Shown: positions 42,046-51,082, counted from the first letter of the stretch. The stretch: 60,000 nucleotides of DNA from Gammaproteobacteria bacterium (GCA_947469285.1 CANIOW010000020.1:1-60000); one strand, 5' to 3'. Numbers and translations: made by a program. The notes: generated from the letters alone by a model not told the origin.

Positions 42046-42564
42046 ATGCCGCAAGACTTAGCTCGCCACATCGCCCGTCGTTCGTTTGACAGGTTGCGAC
42101 TGACCCGAACCCGTCTGCTGGGCTGCCTGGGATTGATGACGCTGGTTGCCTTCGGCGCCGGGTGCGCGCTGGTGCCCCACTACGAAAAACCGACCCTGGA
42201 ACTGGTGAGTCTGAAGTTGGCGGAAGGCAACTTGCTGAGTCAGCGTTTCAATGCGCGGCTGAAAGTGCATAACCCGAATGATCGCAGTTTGCCGGTGAGC
42301 GGTCTGCGTTACACCGTAGAGATTGATGGCAAGGTGTTCGGTCGCGGCGCCAGTGAGCGCGCCTTTACGGTGCCGGCGCGGGGCGAGGCAGAGTTCGATA
42401 TGACGCTGGATGCGAATCTGGCCGGCGCCATTGGCGCGATGCTCCAGCGACGTGAAAAAGCCAAGGGCCGGGAGGTTGAGTACCGCCTGAAGGGGACGGT
42501 GAATATCGACTTGCCGCTGTTGCGGTCCATCGACTTTGACCAAGTGGGCAGCTTTCGGTTCTAG
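42046..42564 (+). CDS. LEA14-like (WHy-domain) lipoprotein
   Basis: A 172-aa lipoprotein. A basic N-terminus and hydrophobic segment end at the lipobox VAFGAGC, with Cys as lipid site. The remainder is a LEA type 2 / water-stress-hypersensitive domain (LVSLKLAEGNLLSQRFNARL, KVHNPNDRSLPVSGL, RGASERAFTVPARGEAEF). Such proteins are linked to desiccation or stress protection. The ATG at 42046 follows the GH57 stop by 4 nt. It sits inside the glycogen cluster, facing glgA. Confidence 0.82.
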   Translation: MPQDLARHIARRSFDRLRLTRTRLLGCLGLMTLVAFGAGCALVPHYEKPTLELVSLKLAEGNLLSQRFNARLKVHNPNDRSLPVSGLRYTVEIDGKVFGRGASERAFTVPARGEAEFDMTLDANLAGAIGAMLQRREKAKGREVEYRLKGTVNIDLPLLRSIDFDQVGSFRF

Positions 42565-42603
42565 CCAGAAGAGCCTTGCTGCAGGATGCGCGCGCCGCGT
42601 GCT

Positions 42604-44046
42604 TCAGCGTTGTGTAAACAAAGCCTCATAGAGGCTGGCTTGGTGATCCCAGCTGAAGTTTTGGGCCATGGCATTTTGCTGGGCGCGCTGGAAATGGGCG
42701 GGTTCACTGTAGAGCCACAGGAAATGTTCCAGCGCCCAGCGCAGACCCTGCGCGTCGGCATGTTCAAACACCACACCGGTACCTTCGCCAGTGGCCGCTG
42801 CATAATGTTGGACGGAGTCTGCCAACCCTCCGGTGCGACGCACGATCGGCAGGGTGCCATAGCGCAGACTGTACATTTGGTTCAGGCCGCAGGGTTCGTA
42901 GCGCGATGGCATGATGAAGCCGTCCGCCGCGGCCTCGATCCAGTGCGCCAGTTCTTCGTTATAACCACGATGAAATACCACCTGCTGCGGAAAGCGGCGC
43001 TGCAGGTGGACGAAAAAATGTTCCAGCGCAGGGTCGCCGTTGCCGGTGCCCACCAAGCGCAGGTCGCGCTTGGCGAGTAGCGCGGGTAGTACTTCGTACA
43101 GTAAGTCGAGACCCTTTTGCCAAGTGAGCCGACTGACGATGCCGAGCAGCGGTGCGCGGACGGTGGGTGCCAGCGCCATCCGGTGGAGCAGTGCGGCCTT
43201 GGCCCGGGCTTTGCCGCTGAGGTCCTCGCTGTTGAATCTCTCGGTCACATAAGCGTCATGCCGCGGGTCCCATTCAGCATAGTCCACGCCGTTGAGAATG
43301 CCGACCAGGTCCGTGCCGCGAGCGCGCAGGAAGGGGTCTACTCCAAAACCATGTTCTGGCGTACAGATCTCGCGGGCATAGGTGGGGCTGACGGTGGTGA
43401 CGACATCGGCATGCACCACGCCATGGAGCAGTGCATTGATGCGCCCGGCGTACAGGTCGCTCTGTTGCAGCTGACTCACCCCGGCACCGAGACCGAGATC
43501 ATCGGCGTGGTCGGCGCTGAAGATGCCTTGGTAACCGAGATTGTGGATGGTGAAGACCGTTCGGGTGGCGGCAAACAGGCGGTCCCAGGCATAGGTGGTC
43601 TTGAGCAGCAGCGGGGCGAACGCGGCATGCCAGTCGTGGCAGTGGACGATGTCGGGTGCGAAGCCGAGGCGCTGGCAGCTATCGAGTGCGGCCCGCGTCA
43701 GCAGCAGAAACCGGCGGTGTTCATCGGCGTCCTCACCATAGAGGGTGGGGCGGTGGAACAGCTCGGGGCAGTCGATGAGGTAAACCTGGAACGTATTGCC
43801 CGGCACCACGGCTTGCTGCAGCGTGTAGCGGTAGTGGTGCGGGCCGAGCACCAGCTCCACGTTTTGTGCCACCTCCACTTCCCAGCGGTCCAGCGGCAGC
43901 GCATCGAGTGACCCGTAGGCAGGCAGGAACACGCGGACGTCGTGGCCGCGGGCCGCTAGCGCACGTGACAGCGCCGAGACCACGTCTGCCAGACCGCCGG
44001 TCTTCGACAGCGCGGCGAACTCGGAAGCAATATTGACGATGCGCAT
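42604..44046 (-). CDS. glgA: Glycogen synthase (ADP-glucose)
   Basis: A 480-aa GT5 enzyme extending alpha-1,4-glucan from ADP-glucose. The N-terminal ADP-glucose motif is SKTGGLADV (with Lys), and the C-terminal catalytic motif is PSRYEPCGLNQMYSLRYGTLP. RLTWQKGLDLLYEVLPAL is also typical. The ATG at 44046 opens MRIVNIASEF; longer upstream frames are rejected. It is convergent with the glgC/GH57/LEA genes. Branching and debranching enzymes are not in the window. Confidence 0.95.
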   Translation of the reverse strand: MRIVNIASEFAALSKTGGLADVVSALSRALAARGHDVRVFLPAYGSLDALPLDRWEVEVAQNVELVLGPHHYRYTLQQAVVPGNTFQVYLIDCPELFHRPTLYGEDADEHRRFLLLTRAALDSCQRLGFAPDIVHCHDWHAAFAPLLLKTTYAWDRLFAATRTVFTIHNLGYQGIFSADHADDLGLGAGVSQLQQSDLYAGRINALLHGVVHADVVTTVSPTYAREICTPEHGFGVDPFLRARGTDLVGILNGVDYAEWDPRHDAYVTERFNSEDLSGKARAKAALLHRMALAPTVRAPLLGIVSRLTWQKGLDLLYEVLPALLAKRDLRLVGTGNGDPALEHFFVHLQRRFPQQVVFHRGYNEELAHWIEAAADGFIMPSRYEPCGLNQMYSLRYGTLPIVRRTGGLADSVQHYAAATGEGTGVVFEHADAQGLRWALEHFLWLYSEPAHFQRAQQNAMAQNFSWDHQASLYEALFTQR

Positions 44047-44083
44047 GGCGTCATTGTAGCAAGCAGCAATTGACAGTCTGGCG

Positions 44084-44962
44084 ATGGTTCGCCACCCTTC
44101 GCTCGCTATGCCTACCACTTCCGTCCCGCACGCCACGCCAAACCCGCCGCCTACCCCCGCCGTGGTGGAGGCGCCACAGCGCCTGTCCGGGCCCGGGGCG
44201 CCCTCTTTGCAGCTGGCGGCAGCGCTGGAAGCGGCCGAGGCCGCTGCCCGCGTCATCCGCGCGTTCTACCAGCAGAATCTGGCGGTGGAGGTGAAGGCCG
44301 ACAAGTCGCCGGTAACGGCGGCGGACGTGCAGAGCGAACAAGTCATTCGTGCGGTGCTGGCTGGGTACTTTCCCGACTATGGGTTCTACGGGGAGGAAAC
44401 CGGCAGCGAGCGGCGCGATGCGGAATACCTCTGGCTGGTGGATCCCATCGATGGCACCAAGGCGTTTGTCCGTGAATACCCGATGTTCAGTACCCAGATA
44501 GCTTTGATGCACCGTGGGCGGCTGGTGCTTGGGGTATCGAGCGCGCCGCTGTATGGCGAACTGGCCTTTGCTGAGCGCGGCTACGGGGCGTGGCTGAATG
44601 GGCAACGCTTACGCGTCAGCAGCCTGGACCGACTCGAAGAGGCGGCTCTGTCTGCCGGTAATCTGAAAACGTTGGCGCGGAGCCCACAGTGGGGCGCTTA
44701 TGGTGAGCTGGTGGCGCGCGTCAGCCGCATTCGCGGCTATGGGGATTTCCTGCACTACCATTTGTTGGCCGCAGGGAAAATCGACGCGGTGGTCGAGAGC
44801 GACGTGAATATTCTCGATATCGCTGCGCTGGTCAGTATTGTGGAAGAAGCCGGCGGGCGTTTCACGGACCTGCAGGGCGGCGAGGTCGGTCTGGAGACCA
44901 CCACGGTGCTGGCCACCAATCGCCAGCTGCATGCGGCGGTGCATGCAGCTATCGGTTACTGA
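44084..44962 (+). CDS. Inositol-monophosphatase-family phosphatase
   Basis: A 292-aa Mg-dependent phosphatase of the IMPase/CysQ/histidinol-phosphatase group. The metal motifs are FYGEETG (Glu104-105), DPIDGTKAF (Asp120, Asp123) and NILDIAALVSIVEEAGG. The sequence following the metal site resembles histidinol-phosphatase-like members more than SuhB, but the substrate is open. The N-terminal 35 residues are Pro-rich and not conserved; an alternative start is the ATG at 44108. No ribosome-binding site stands out for either. Confidence 0.82.
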   Translation: MVRHPSLAMPTTSVPHATPNPPPTPAVVEAPQRLSGPGAPSLQLAAALEAAEAAARVIRAFYQQNLAVEVKADKSPVTAADVQSEQVIRAVLAGYFPDYGFYGEETGSERRDAEYLWLVDPIDGTKAFVREYPMFSTQIALMHRGRLVLGVSSAPLYGELAFAERGYGAWLNGQRLRVSSLDRLEEAALSAGNLKTLARSPQWGAYGELVARVSRIRGYGDFLHYHLLAAGKIDAVVESDVNILDIAALVSIVEEAGGRFTDLQGGEVGLETTTVLATNRQLHAAVHAAIGY

Positions 44963-44979
44963 GGTCTCTGTCGCTGGGT

Positions 44980-45747
44980 TCAGGTTTCGATGAACACCGG
45001 GTAGCCGTTCACGCAGTGCGTCTGCAGCGGCACGCCATACAGCGCACTGAGCCGCCCCGCTTCCAGTACTTCCGCGGCCGCGCCGAAATCCCAGCGACCA
45101 TCGCCGTAAAGCAGGAGCGCCAAATCGGCATAACGCGCGGCGGCGCTGGCGTCGTGCAAGGTGGCGATGACGCTGCCGCCGCGGTCGACACGCTCGCGCA
45201 GCAGTTGGAGTAGCTGTCGCTGGTGGCGCGGATCCAGATGATTCAACGGTTCATCGAGTAACAGCACCCGCGGGTCCTGCGCCAGCACTGTGGCCAGTTG
45301 CGTCCGACGGCGCTCGCCGCCTGACAGCGTGTGTACTTCGCGGGCTTCGAAACCGGCGAGGTCGCAGGCCATGAGCGCCGCGTTGGCGGCCACTTCGTCG
45401 GCTTCGCCTTCCCAAGACCAGAACCCCAGATGCGGGTGACGTCCAGCGAGCGTGCATTCCATGACCGTGGCTGGAAAGGCTTCTTCCTCGCCTTGGGCGA
45501 GTAATCCGAGGTGTCGGGCGCGCTCGCGGGCCGGCCACGCCGCCAGTGCCCGGCCGTCGAGGCGAATCTCGCCGTCGGCCGGGGCGCGTAATCCGGCGAG
45601 GGTCTGCAGGGTGAGCGTCTTGCCAGCGCCGTTGCAGCCGAGCACGGCGAGCAACTGTCCAGCACCGACCTCGCAGCGCAGCTCGGTGACGAGCGCCTGC
45701 CCGGGCCTACCCGGATGGGGAATGGTCAAGTCATGAACGCTGAACAT
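44980..45747 (-). CDS. ABC transporter ATP-binding protein, iron/cobalamin type (BtuD/FecE-like)
   Basis: A 255-aa ATPase: Walker A LGCNGAGKT, signature LSGGERRRTQLA, Walker B RVLLLDEPLNHLD and the His-loop ATLHD. Sequence style matches the FecE/BtuD subfamily that powers vitamin B12 or ferric-siderophore import. The ATG at 45747 opens MFSVHDLTI. Its likely permease partner is 3.2 kb away (48953-49954, same strand), separated by three unrelated genes. It lies 10 nt downstream of pdxH. Confidence 0.88.
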   Translation of the reverse strand: MFSVHDLTIPHPGRPGQALVTELRCEVGAGQLLAVLGCNGAGKTLTLQTLAGLRAPADGEIRLDGRALAAWPARERARHLGLLAQGEEEAFPATVMECTLAGRHPHLGFWSWEGEADEVAANAALMACDLAGFEAREVHTLSGGERRRTQLATVLAQDPRVLLLDEPLNHLDPRHQRQLLQLLRERVDRGGSVIATLHDASAAARYADLALLLYGDGRWDFGAAAEVLEAGRLSALYGVPLQTHCVNGYPVFIET

Positions 45748-45757
45748 GGCGCTGGAC

Positions 45758-46468
45758 CTAGGGCTGTAGCCGCGAAACCTGCCACGGACCGCCGGTCCAG
45801 CTGGCTTCACCGTGCGGTACTGCGGCAGGGTTCGCCACGAGGGTGCGGGTCCAGCGCGCGCGGTCGTGCAGGCGATAGGCAGCTTCCACCCACAATTCCG
45901 CGTCTTCTACCCACAGCCGGTAACCGCCCCAGTGTGCCGGCCGTGGGATGGCGTAGTCGTTAGTACCACCGGTGCCGCCCAGTTCGCTGACGGGCGCGCC
46001 GAAGCGGGTGGCGGCGGCGTCGAGGGCGGCCTTGAGGTCTTCGCGGTGGGCAACCGGCTGGCTCTGCTGGCTGGCCCAAGCGCCGACGCGGCTTTGCCAC
46101 GGTCGGCTGTGGAAATAGGCGTCACTCTCGGCAGCAGACAGCTGGGTGACCGGGCCTTCAAGACGGACCTGCCGGTGCAGGAGATCCCAGTGAAACAGCG
46201 CTGCGGCACGACCCGTGGCGGCCAGTTCAGTCCCTTTGCGTGAGGCGTAGTTAGTGAAGAAGGTGATACACCCGCGCTCCACTTCGAAGCCACGACACAG
46301 CACGATTCGGGCCGAGGGATGACCGTCGGCGGCCACCGTGGCGAGGGTCATGGCGTTGGGGTTGGGCTGGATGGCCCGGGTGGTGGCTTCCTCCAGCCAG
46401 GCAGCCGCCAGCGCCAGCGGCGTGGTCGGCAGTGGGTGGGGCAGGTGTGCGGTTGAAAGGAGTTCCAT
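45758..46468 (-). CDS. pdxH: Pyridoxamine 5'-phosphate oxidase
   Basis: A 236-aa FMN enzyme producing pyridoxal 5'-phosphate. Motifs RIVLCRGFEVERGCITFFTNYASRKG (FMN and substrate binding, positions about 64-89) and FHSRPWQSRVGAWASQQS are diagnostic, and the C-terminus ends with RLQP. The ATG at 46468 is preceded by GAAAGGAG on the minus strand. It is 10 nt upstream of the ABC ATPase gene and divergent from tyrA. Confidence 0.95.
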   Translation of the reverse strand: MELLSTAHLPHPLPTTPLALAAAWLEEATTRAIQPNPNAMTLATVAADGHPSARIVLCRGFEVERGCITFFTNYASRKGTELAATGRAAALFHWDLLHRQVRLEGPVTQLSAAESDAYFHSRPWQSRVGAWASQQSQPVAHREDLKAALDAAATRFGAPVSELGGTGGTNDYAIPRPAHWGGYRLWVEDAELWVEAAYRLHDRARWTRTLVANPAAVPHGEASWTGGPWQVSRLQP

Positions 46469-46579
46469 GGCACCATGGTAACGCGCTGGCCGTCCGCTGG
46501 CCGAGTGACTGCCGCCTCTTGCCAAGGCGGCCTGACACAACGCTAAATAGTCCGTGTACCGGTGAGGGGGGAAACACAG

Positions 46580-47785
46580 TTGCCACAGGATGAATCACCT
46601 CCCGTAGAGGGTGCGCCGACGGACTTGGCGGCTATTCGTGAACGGCTCTCGGCCCTAGACCGGCAATTGCTGGAAATGGCTGCCGAGCGGCAGCGGCTCT
46701 CGGGTGAAGTGGCGCGCATTAAGCGGGCCACGGGCTACCCCACACGCGATTACGCCCGCGAACGCGACGTGCTCACGCGCGCGGCAACGCAAGGGGCTGC
46801 GCTCGGGCTGCCGCCGGGGCTTGGCGATGGCCTGCTGCGTTTACTAATCCGCGCTTCGCTCACCACGCAGGAGCAGGCACAGGTGGCGGCCCAGACCGGC
46901 GGTAGCGGTAAACGTGCGCTGGTCATCGGCGGGCACGGCAGGCTGGGCGGCTGGTTTGCAGAATTCCTCGCTTCGCAAGGCTACGCCGTCACTGTGGCGG
47001 ACCCTGGCCCGTCGCCGGAGGCAGCCGCAGGACTGCCATCGACGCGCGGCGGCGTAGCACGCTTCGTTCACGTGGCTCGCTGGGAAGACGCTTGTGTCGC
47101 TGGGCGTGGCCTCGCGCACGACCTGGTGGTGGTGGCCACGCCGCTGGGCATTACCGCTGAGGTGTTGCTGGCCTTGGCCAAGCGGCCGCCAGCGGGTCTG
47201 GTGTTCGACCTCGGTTCCCTGAAAACACCGCTGCGCGCCGGGCTGGAGGCACTGGTGGCTGCGGGTTGTCGGGTCACGTCGTTGCACCCTATGTTTGGCC
47301 CGGACACGGAGCTGCTCTCTGGGCGGCATCTGGTCTTCATCGATCTGGGCCATGCCCAAGCCCTGCGTGAGGCGCAGGCGTTGTTCGCGGCCACCATGGT
47401 GGAGCAGCGCGTCATGTCACTCGATGACCATGATCGGGTGATGGCCTTCGTGCTGGGGCTGTCACACGCGGTGAATATCGCTTTCTTCACCGCATTGGCG
47501 CGCAGTGGTGAGACCGCGCCGCGACTGGCGGAGCTGTCGAGTACGACGTTTGATTCACAGCTCGACGTGGCCACTCGCGTGGCCGCGGAAGATCCTGCTT
47601 TGTACTACGAAATTCAGGCAGCCAACGCTTACGGCCAGGACAGTCTGGCGGCGCTGTCGGAGGCCGTCACGGCGCTGCGCCACTGCGTGGCGACGCGGGA
47701 CCTGCAGGGCTTCACGGCGCTCATGGATGCTGGGCGGGCTTATCTGGAGGACCGGCGCGGCCATCAGGCGGTGCCGCGTCCATGA
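46580..47785 (+). CDS. tyrA: Chorismate mutase / prephenate dehydrogenase (bifunctional)
   Basis: Tyrosine-pathway enzyme of about 401 aa. An AroQ-type chorismate mutase (LAAIRERLSALDRQLLEM...RIKRATGYPTRDYARERDVL) is followed by NAD-dependent prephenate dehydrogenase (ALVIGGHGRLGGWFAEFL; SLHPMFGPD). The TTG at 46580 is chosen because GAGGGGGG (46564-46571) lies 8 nt before it; a GTG at 46562 is possible but lacks a Shine-Dalgarno sequence. The stop overlaps the start of the diguanylate cyclase gene (ATGA). Confidence 0.92.
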   Translation: MPQDESPPVEGAPTDLAAIRERLSALDRQLLEMAAERQRLSGEVARIKRATGYPTRDYARERDVLTRAATQGAALGLPPGLGDGLLRLLIRASLTTQEQAQVAAQTGGSGKRALVIGGHGRLGGWFAEFLASQGYAVTVADPGPSPEAAAGLPSTRGGVARFVHVARWEDACVAGRGLAHDLVVVATPLGITAEVLLALAKRPPAGLVFDLGSLKTPLRAGLEALVAAGCRVTSLHPMFGPDTELLSGRHLVFIDLGHAQALREAQALFAATMVEQRVMSLDDHDRVMAFVLGLSHAVNIAFFTALARSGETAPRLAELSSTTFDSQLDVATRVAAEDPALYYEIQAANAYGQDSLAALSEAVTALRHCVATRDLQGFTALMDAGRAYLEDRRGHQAVPRP

Positions 47786-48903
47786 ACCACGACGAGGACC
47801 GCTGGCACCGCCAGTGGGCGGACGCGCAGGAGCAGCTCCGGTCCTTGATGGGTGAGGCGAAAAAAAACCAGGCGGTATGGCAGCGGGCGCAGCAACAGGA
47901 GCTGGAGTTGCTACGCGCTACCTCGTTACCGCAGTTCCTGTACCGCGCCACCGCTGGGCTGTGTGAGGCCTATGGCCTGGACGCAGTGACACTGATGGTG
48001 GAAGACCCCAACCATGAGGTGCGGCATCTGCTGATCGGCGGCGGCGACCATCCGGCGGAGATGCGCGCAGTCGGCTTCGTCGATACCTTGAGTGGCTTGG
48101 CGCCACAGTTGCCGGCCTTGCAGCGCCCATGGCTCGGCCGCTTCGTGCGACCGGATCACCAGCTGCTATTTCCCGGGACCGTGGACCTGGAAAGCCTGGC
48201 GCTGCTGCCGTTGCGTCGCGGTGAGCGTCTGATCGGTACGCTCAATTTTGGGAGCCGCGATCCGGCCAGGTTCACCCACCACTTGGCCAGCGATTTTCTG
48301 GCGCATCTGGCGGCGGTCACGGCCGTCTGTCTGGAGAATGCCTGCAATCGGGCGCGCGTGCTCAAGAGCGGTCTCGCCGACTACCTGACCGGCTGGCACA
48401 CGCGGCGTTATCTGCATTCGCGCCTGCGCGAGGAGCTGGCGCGTGCGCAGCGCCGGGGTGGGTCGCTGGCCTGCCTCATGATTGATCTCGATCACTTCAA
48501 GCAGATTAACGATACCTTCGGGCATCTCGCCGGTGACGAAGCGCTGCGCGAAGTCACGGCACGCATCGAAAGTCTGATCCGGGCGAGCGATGTGGCTGCG
48601 CGTTTTGGCGGCGACGAACTGGCGCTGCTGCTGCCAGACACCGATGCGGTACGTGGGCGAGTGTTGGTGCAGCGCATCCAGGCGGCGCTGCTGCCGCCGG
48701 TGGAGTTTGCGCCGGGTCGAACCTGTCAGGTGACGCTCTCAATGGGGCTGGCTGCCACTGAGCCGGCACGCACCGATACCGATTTTAAAGCGCTGTCCGA
48801 ACGGCTGCTGGCCGAAGCCGACGTGGCGCTGTATCGCGCCAAAGCGCTGGGCCGTAACTGTCTGGCGGTCGCTGGCGAGCCGGACGAGGTAGGTGAGGCC
48901 TGA
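47782..48903 (+). CDS. DUF484/GAF-type sensor diguanylate cyclase
   Basis: A 373-aa protein: an N-terminal coiled region and a GAF-like DUF484 domain (about 40-200), then a GGDEF domain (about 215-365) with the catalytic motif RFGGDELALLL. GGDEL is a tolerated active variant. MIDLDHFKQINDTFGHLAGDEAL carries the substrate and metal-binding residues. It should make cyclic di-GMP under an unknown signal. There are no membrane segments. The start overlaps the tyrA stop by 4 nt, an odd pairing of functions. Confidence 0.87.
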   Translation: MNHDEDRWHRQWADAQEQLRSLMGEAKKNQAVWQRAQQQELELLRATSLPQFLYRATAGLCEAYGLDAVTLMVEDPNHEVRHLLIGGGDHPAEMRAVGFVDTLSGLAPQLPALQRPWLGRFVRPDHQLLFPGTVDLESLALLPLRRGERLIGTLNFGSRDPARFTHHLASDFLAHLAAVTAVCLENACNRARVLKSGLADYLTGWHTRRYLHSRLREELARAQRRGGSLACLMIDLDHFKQINDTFGHLAGDEALREVTARIESLIRASDVAARFGGDELALLLPDTDAVRGRVLVQRIQAALLPPVEFAPGRTCQVTLSMGLAATEPARTDTDFKALSERLLAEADVALYRAKALGRNCLAVAGEPDEVGEA

Positions 48904-48952
48904 AGTTGGCGATTTGAAGCCGGCAGCAGCTGGGCGCCGCTGGAAACCCTCG

Positions 48953-49954
48953 TTAGGTGCCAGGGCGGCGCGCGCGGGCGATGACCCAGAGCACCCAGGG
49001 CACGCCCAGCAGTGCCGTGAGCGCGCCCACTGGCAGCTGCCTGGGCGCAACGATGGTGCGTGCGGCAAGATCCGCTAGCACCAGCAGGGTGCCGCCCGCC
49101 AAGGCGCTGGCCGGTGCCACCAGACGGTGGTCGGTACCGATGGTGCGGCGCACGGCATGGGGCACTAACAGGCCGACGAAGCCCACGCTGCCGACGGTGA
49201 CCACCACCAGTCCGGTGAGGACGCTGGTGGCGAGGAACAGCCCAAGGCGCAGCGGCTGTACCGCCAGCCCCAGTGCGCGCGCTTGCAATTCACCTCGCGC
49301 CAGCACGTTCAGTGGACGGCCAATGGCTACCGCCAGCGGCAGGCTGCAGGCCAGCGCCAGCAGCAAGGGCCAGGGGTTGCTGGCCAGCGAGACGTCCCCC
49401 ATCAGCCAGAACAGCATGCCGCGCAGTTGCCGCTCTTCTGCCAGCGATAGCAGCAGGCTCACCAATGCGCTGGCGCCCGCTGCCACCACCACGCCGGTCA
49501 GGAGCAGCCGTTCGGCAGTCCAGGCGCCCCGGCCATGGGCGAGCGCAAACACCAGTGCGGTGGCCAGCAGCGCCCCAAGGCTCGCGCTACCCGCCACGAC
49601 GGCGGTGGCGCTGCCGCTGCCGAGGGTCAAGGCGGTCAGGCCACCGACGGCTGCGCCGCCGGAAACGCCGAGTACGTAGGGGTCGGCCAAGGGGTTGCGC
49701 AGCAGTGCCTGCATCCAGACGCCGGTGATGGCCAGCAGTCCGCCGGCCGCAAAGGCGGCCAGTGCGCGTGGCATGCGTACCTCCCAGAGCAGCAGTCGCG
49801 CCAGTTCACCGGCGCTGCCGGGGTCTTGCCAGCCGTCTCGCCAGAGGGTTAGTGCGCTGGGGCCAGCCGAGCCAATGGAGATGGCCGCCAGCAGCGCTGC
49901 CAGCGCTGCCAGCATCAGCAGCAGGAAAGTCATGACCGGGAGTCGGAGCCTCAT
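48953..49954 (-). CDS. ABC transporter permease, FecCD/BtuC family
   Basis: A 333-aa inner-membrane permease with about ten membrane segments. Family features seen are GVWMQALLRNPLADPYVLGVSGGA, GVGFVGLLVPHAVR-type (VGSVGFVGLLVPHAVRRTIG) and GALTALLGVPWVLWV. It would import cobalamin, heme or a ferric siderophore with the ATPase at 44980-45747. No periplasmic binding protein is encoded in the window. The ATG at 49954 is chosen (MRLRLPVM). Confidence 0.9.
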   Translation of the reverse strand: MRLRLPVMTFLLLMLAALAALLAAISIGSAGPSALTLWRDGWQDPGSAGELARLLLWEVRMPRALAAFAAGGLLAITGVWMQALLRNPLADPYVLGVSGGAAVGGLTALTLGSGSATAVVAGSASLGALLATALVFALAHGRGAWTAERLLLTGVVVAAGASALVSLLLSLAEERQLRGMLFWLMGDVSLASNPWPLLLALACSLPLAVAIGRPLNVLARGELQARALGLAVQPLRLGLFLATSVLTGLVVVTVGSVGFVGLLVPHAVRRTIGTDHRLVAPASALAGGTLLVLADLAARTIVAPRQLPVGALTALLGVPWVLWVIARARRPGT

Positions 49955-50042
49955 GCCCAAAGGGTAGGGGCTTGAGCGGCCGTTGTACACGTCCGTCGGG
50001 CGCAGCGCGCTAAACTATCCCCGCAGACGAGGACCCGTGGCC

Positions 50043-50633
50043 ATGACCGACTGGATCGATGAGGAGGGATTTCGCGCCAACGTGGGCATCATGCTCATGC
50101 GTGACGACGGGTGCCTGTTCCTCGGCGGCCGGGTGGGTGGCCGGGGTTGGCAGTTCCCGCAGGGCGGCGTGCGGGTGGGCGAACTCCCCGAGCAAGCGGT
50201 CTTGCGTGAACTCACGGAAGAGGTCGGGCTGCTGCCCACCGACGTGGAAATGATGGGGGTGACCCGCCATTGGCTGCGCTACCGCCTGCCGCGTCAATAC
50301 CTGCGCCACCACAGCGCCCCCCTGTGCATTGGGCAAAAACAGCGCTGGTTCCTGCTGCGCCTGAAGGCAGCGGAGGCCAGCATCCGCTTTGATACCAGCG
50401 ATGAGCTGCCCGAATTTGACCGTGGGCGCTGGGTGGACTGGTGGGAGCCGGTGCGCAGCGTGGTGTATTTCAAGCGCGCGGTGTATCGCCGCGCGCTGCA
50501 CGAGCTGGCGCCGCTGGCGCACGGCAGCGTATTGCCCCCCTACCCGGGATGGTGGGACGAGGCGGAAACTAAAAGGGCTTCACGATCACGAGCACCACAA
50601 TCCCCAGCAGCAGAGCCGACGGAGCCTCGTTGA
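50043..50633 (+). CDS. rppH: RNA pyrophosphohydrolase (Nudix)
   Basis: A 196-aa enzyme removing pyrophosphate from mRNA 5' ends to start decay. The Nudix box is GGVRVGELPEQAVLRELTEEVGL, with the family's RVGGRGWQFPQGG before it and GQKQRWFLLRL after. The ATG at 50043 opens MTDWIDEEGFRANVGI, typical of RppH. The C-terminal tail is longer than in E. coli and overlaps the hemJ 3' end by 65 nt on the opposite strand. Confidence 0.93.
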   Translation: MTDWIDEEGFRANVGIMLMRDDGCLFLGGRVGGRGWQFPQGGVRVGELPEQAVLRELTEEVGLLPTDVEMMGVTRHWLRYRLPRQYLRHHSAPLCIGQKQRWFLLRLKAAEASIRFDTSDELPEFDRGRWVDWWEPVRSVVYFKRAVYRRALHELAPLAHGSVLPPYPGWWDEAETKRASRSRAPQSPAAEPTEPR

Positions 50634-50994
50634 ACCAGCGGTACCAGCGGTCGCCGTGCTGGTTGCGGTCTTCACGGAACGCCAGCACGAGTCGCCAGCA
50701 CCAATAATGGTAGGCATACAGCAGCAGCACCAACGCCAGTTTCAACGGCAGCCAAAGGCTGCTCATCCACCACGGCGCGGCGATGAGGGTGGCGGTGCCA
50801 AACAGGGTGGTGAGCACGGCGCCTAACGTCATCATAATGAACAACTTACGTTCCATGACCTTGAAGCGGGCGGAGCCAGTGGCATCGCCGGCCGCCAGCG
50901 CCGCCACATGGTAGACAAACAGCCGCGGCAGGTAGAATAGTGCCGCGAACCAGGTCACCATGAACACCACGTGAAACGCTTTCAGCCAGAGCAT
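50569..50994 (-). CDS. hemJ: Protoporphyrinogen IX oxidase HemJ
   Basis: A 141-aa membrane protein with four helices that oxidises protoporphyrinogen IX to protoporphyrin IX in heme synthesis. FHVVFMVTWFAALFYLPRLFVYH carries the conserved His and Arg, and PLKLALVLLLYAYH the conserved Lys and later His; KVMERKL and NEAP segments fit the family. The ATG at 50994 is chosen. It is convergent with rppH and divergent from erpA. Confidence 0.88.
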   Translation of the reverse strand: MLWLKAFHVVFMVTWFAALFYLPRLFVYHVAALAAGDATGSARFKVMERKLFIMMTLGAVLTTLFGTATLIAAPWWMSSLWLPLKLALVLLLYAYHYWCWRLVLAFREDRNQHGDRWYRWFNEAPSALLLGIVVLVIVKPF

Positions 50995-51082
50995 GGCAAC
51001 CCCTTGAAATAACAGTTCGAGGTCGCATCGTCCCATGACCCGTGCGGGTGGTAAACTGCCGCGACTCACTGAGGATCAGACT

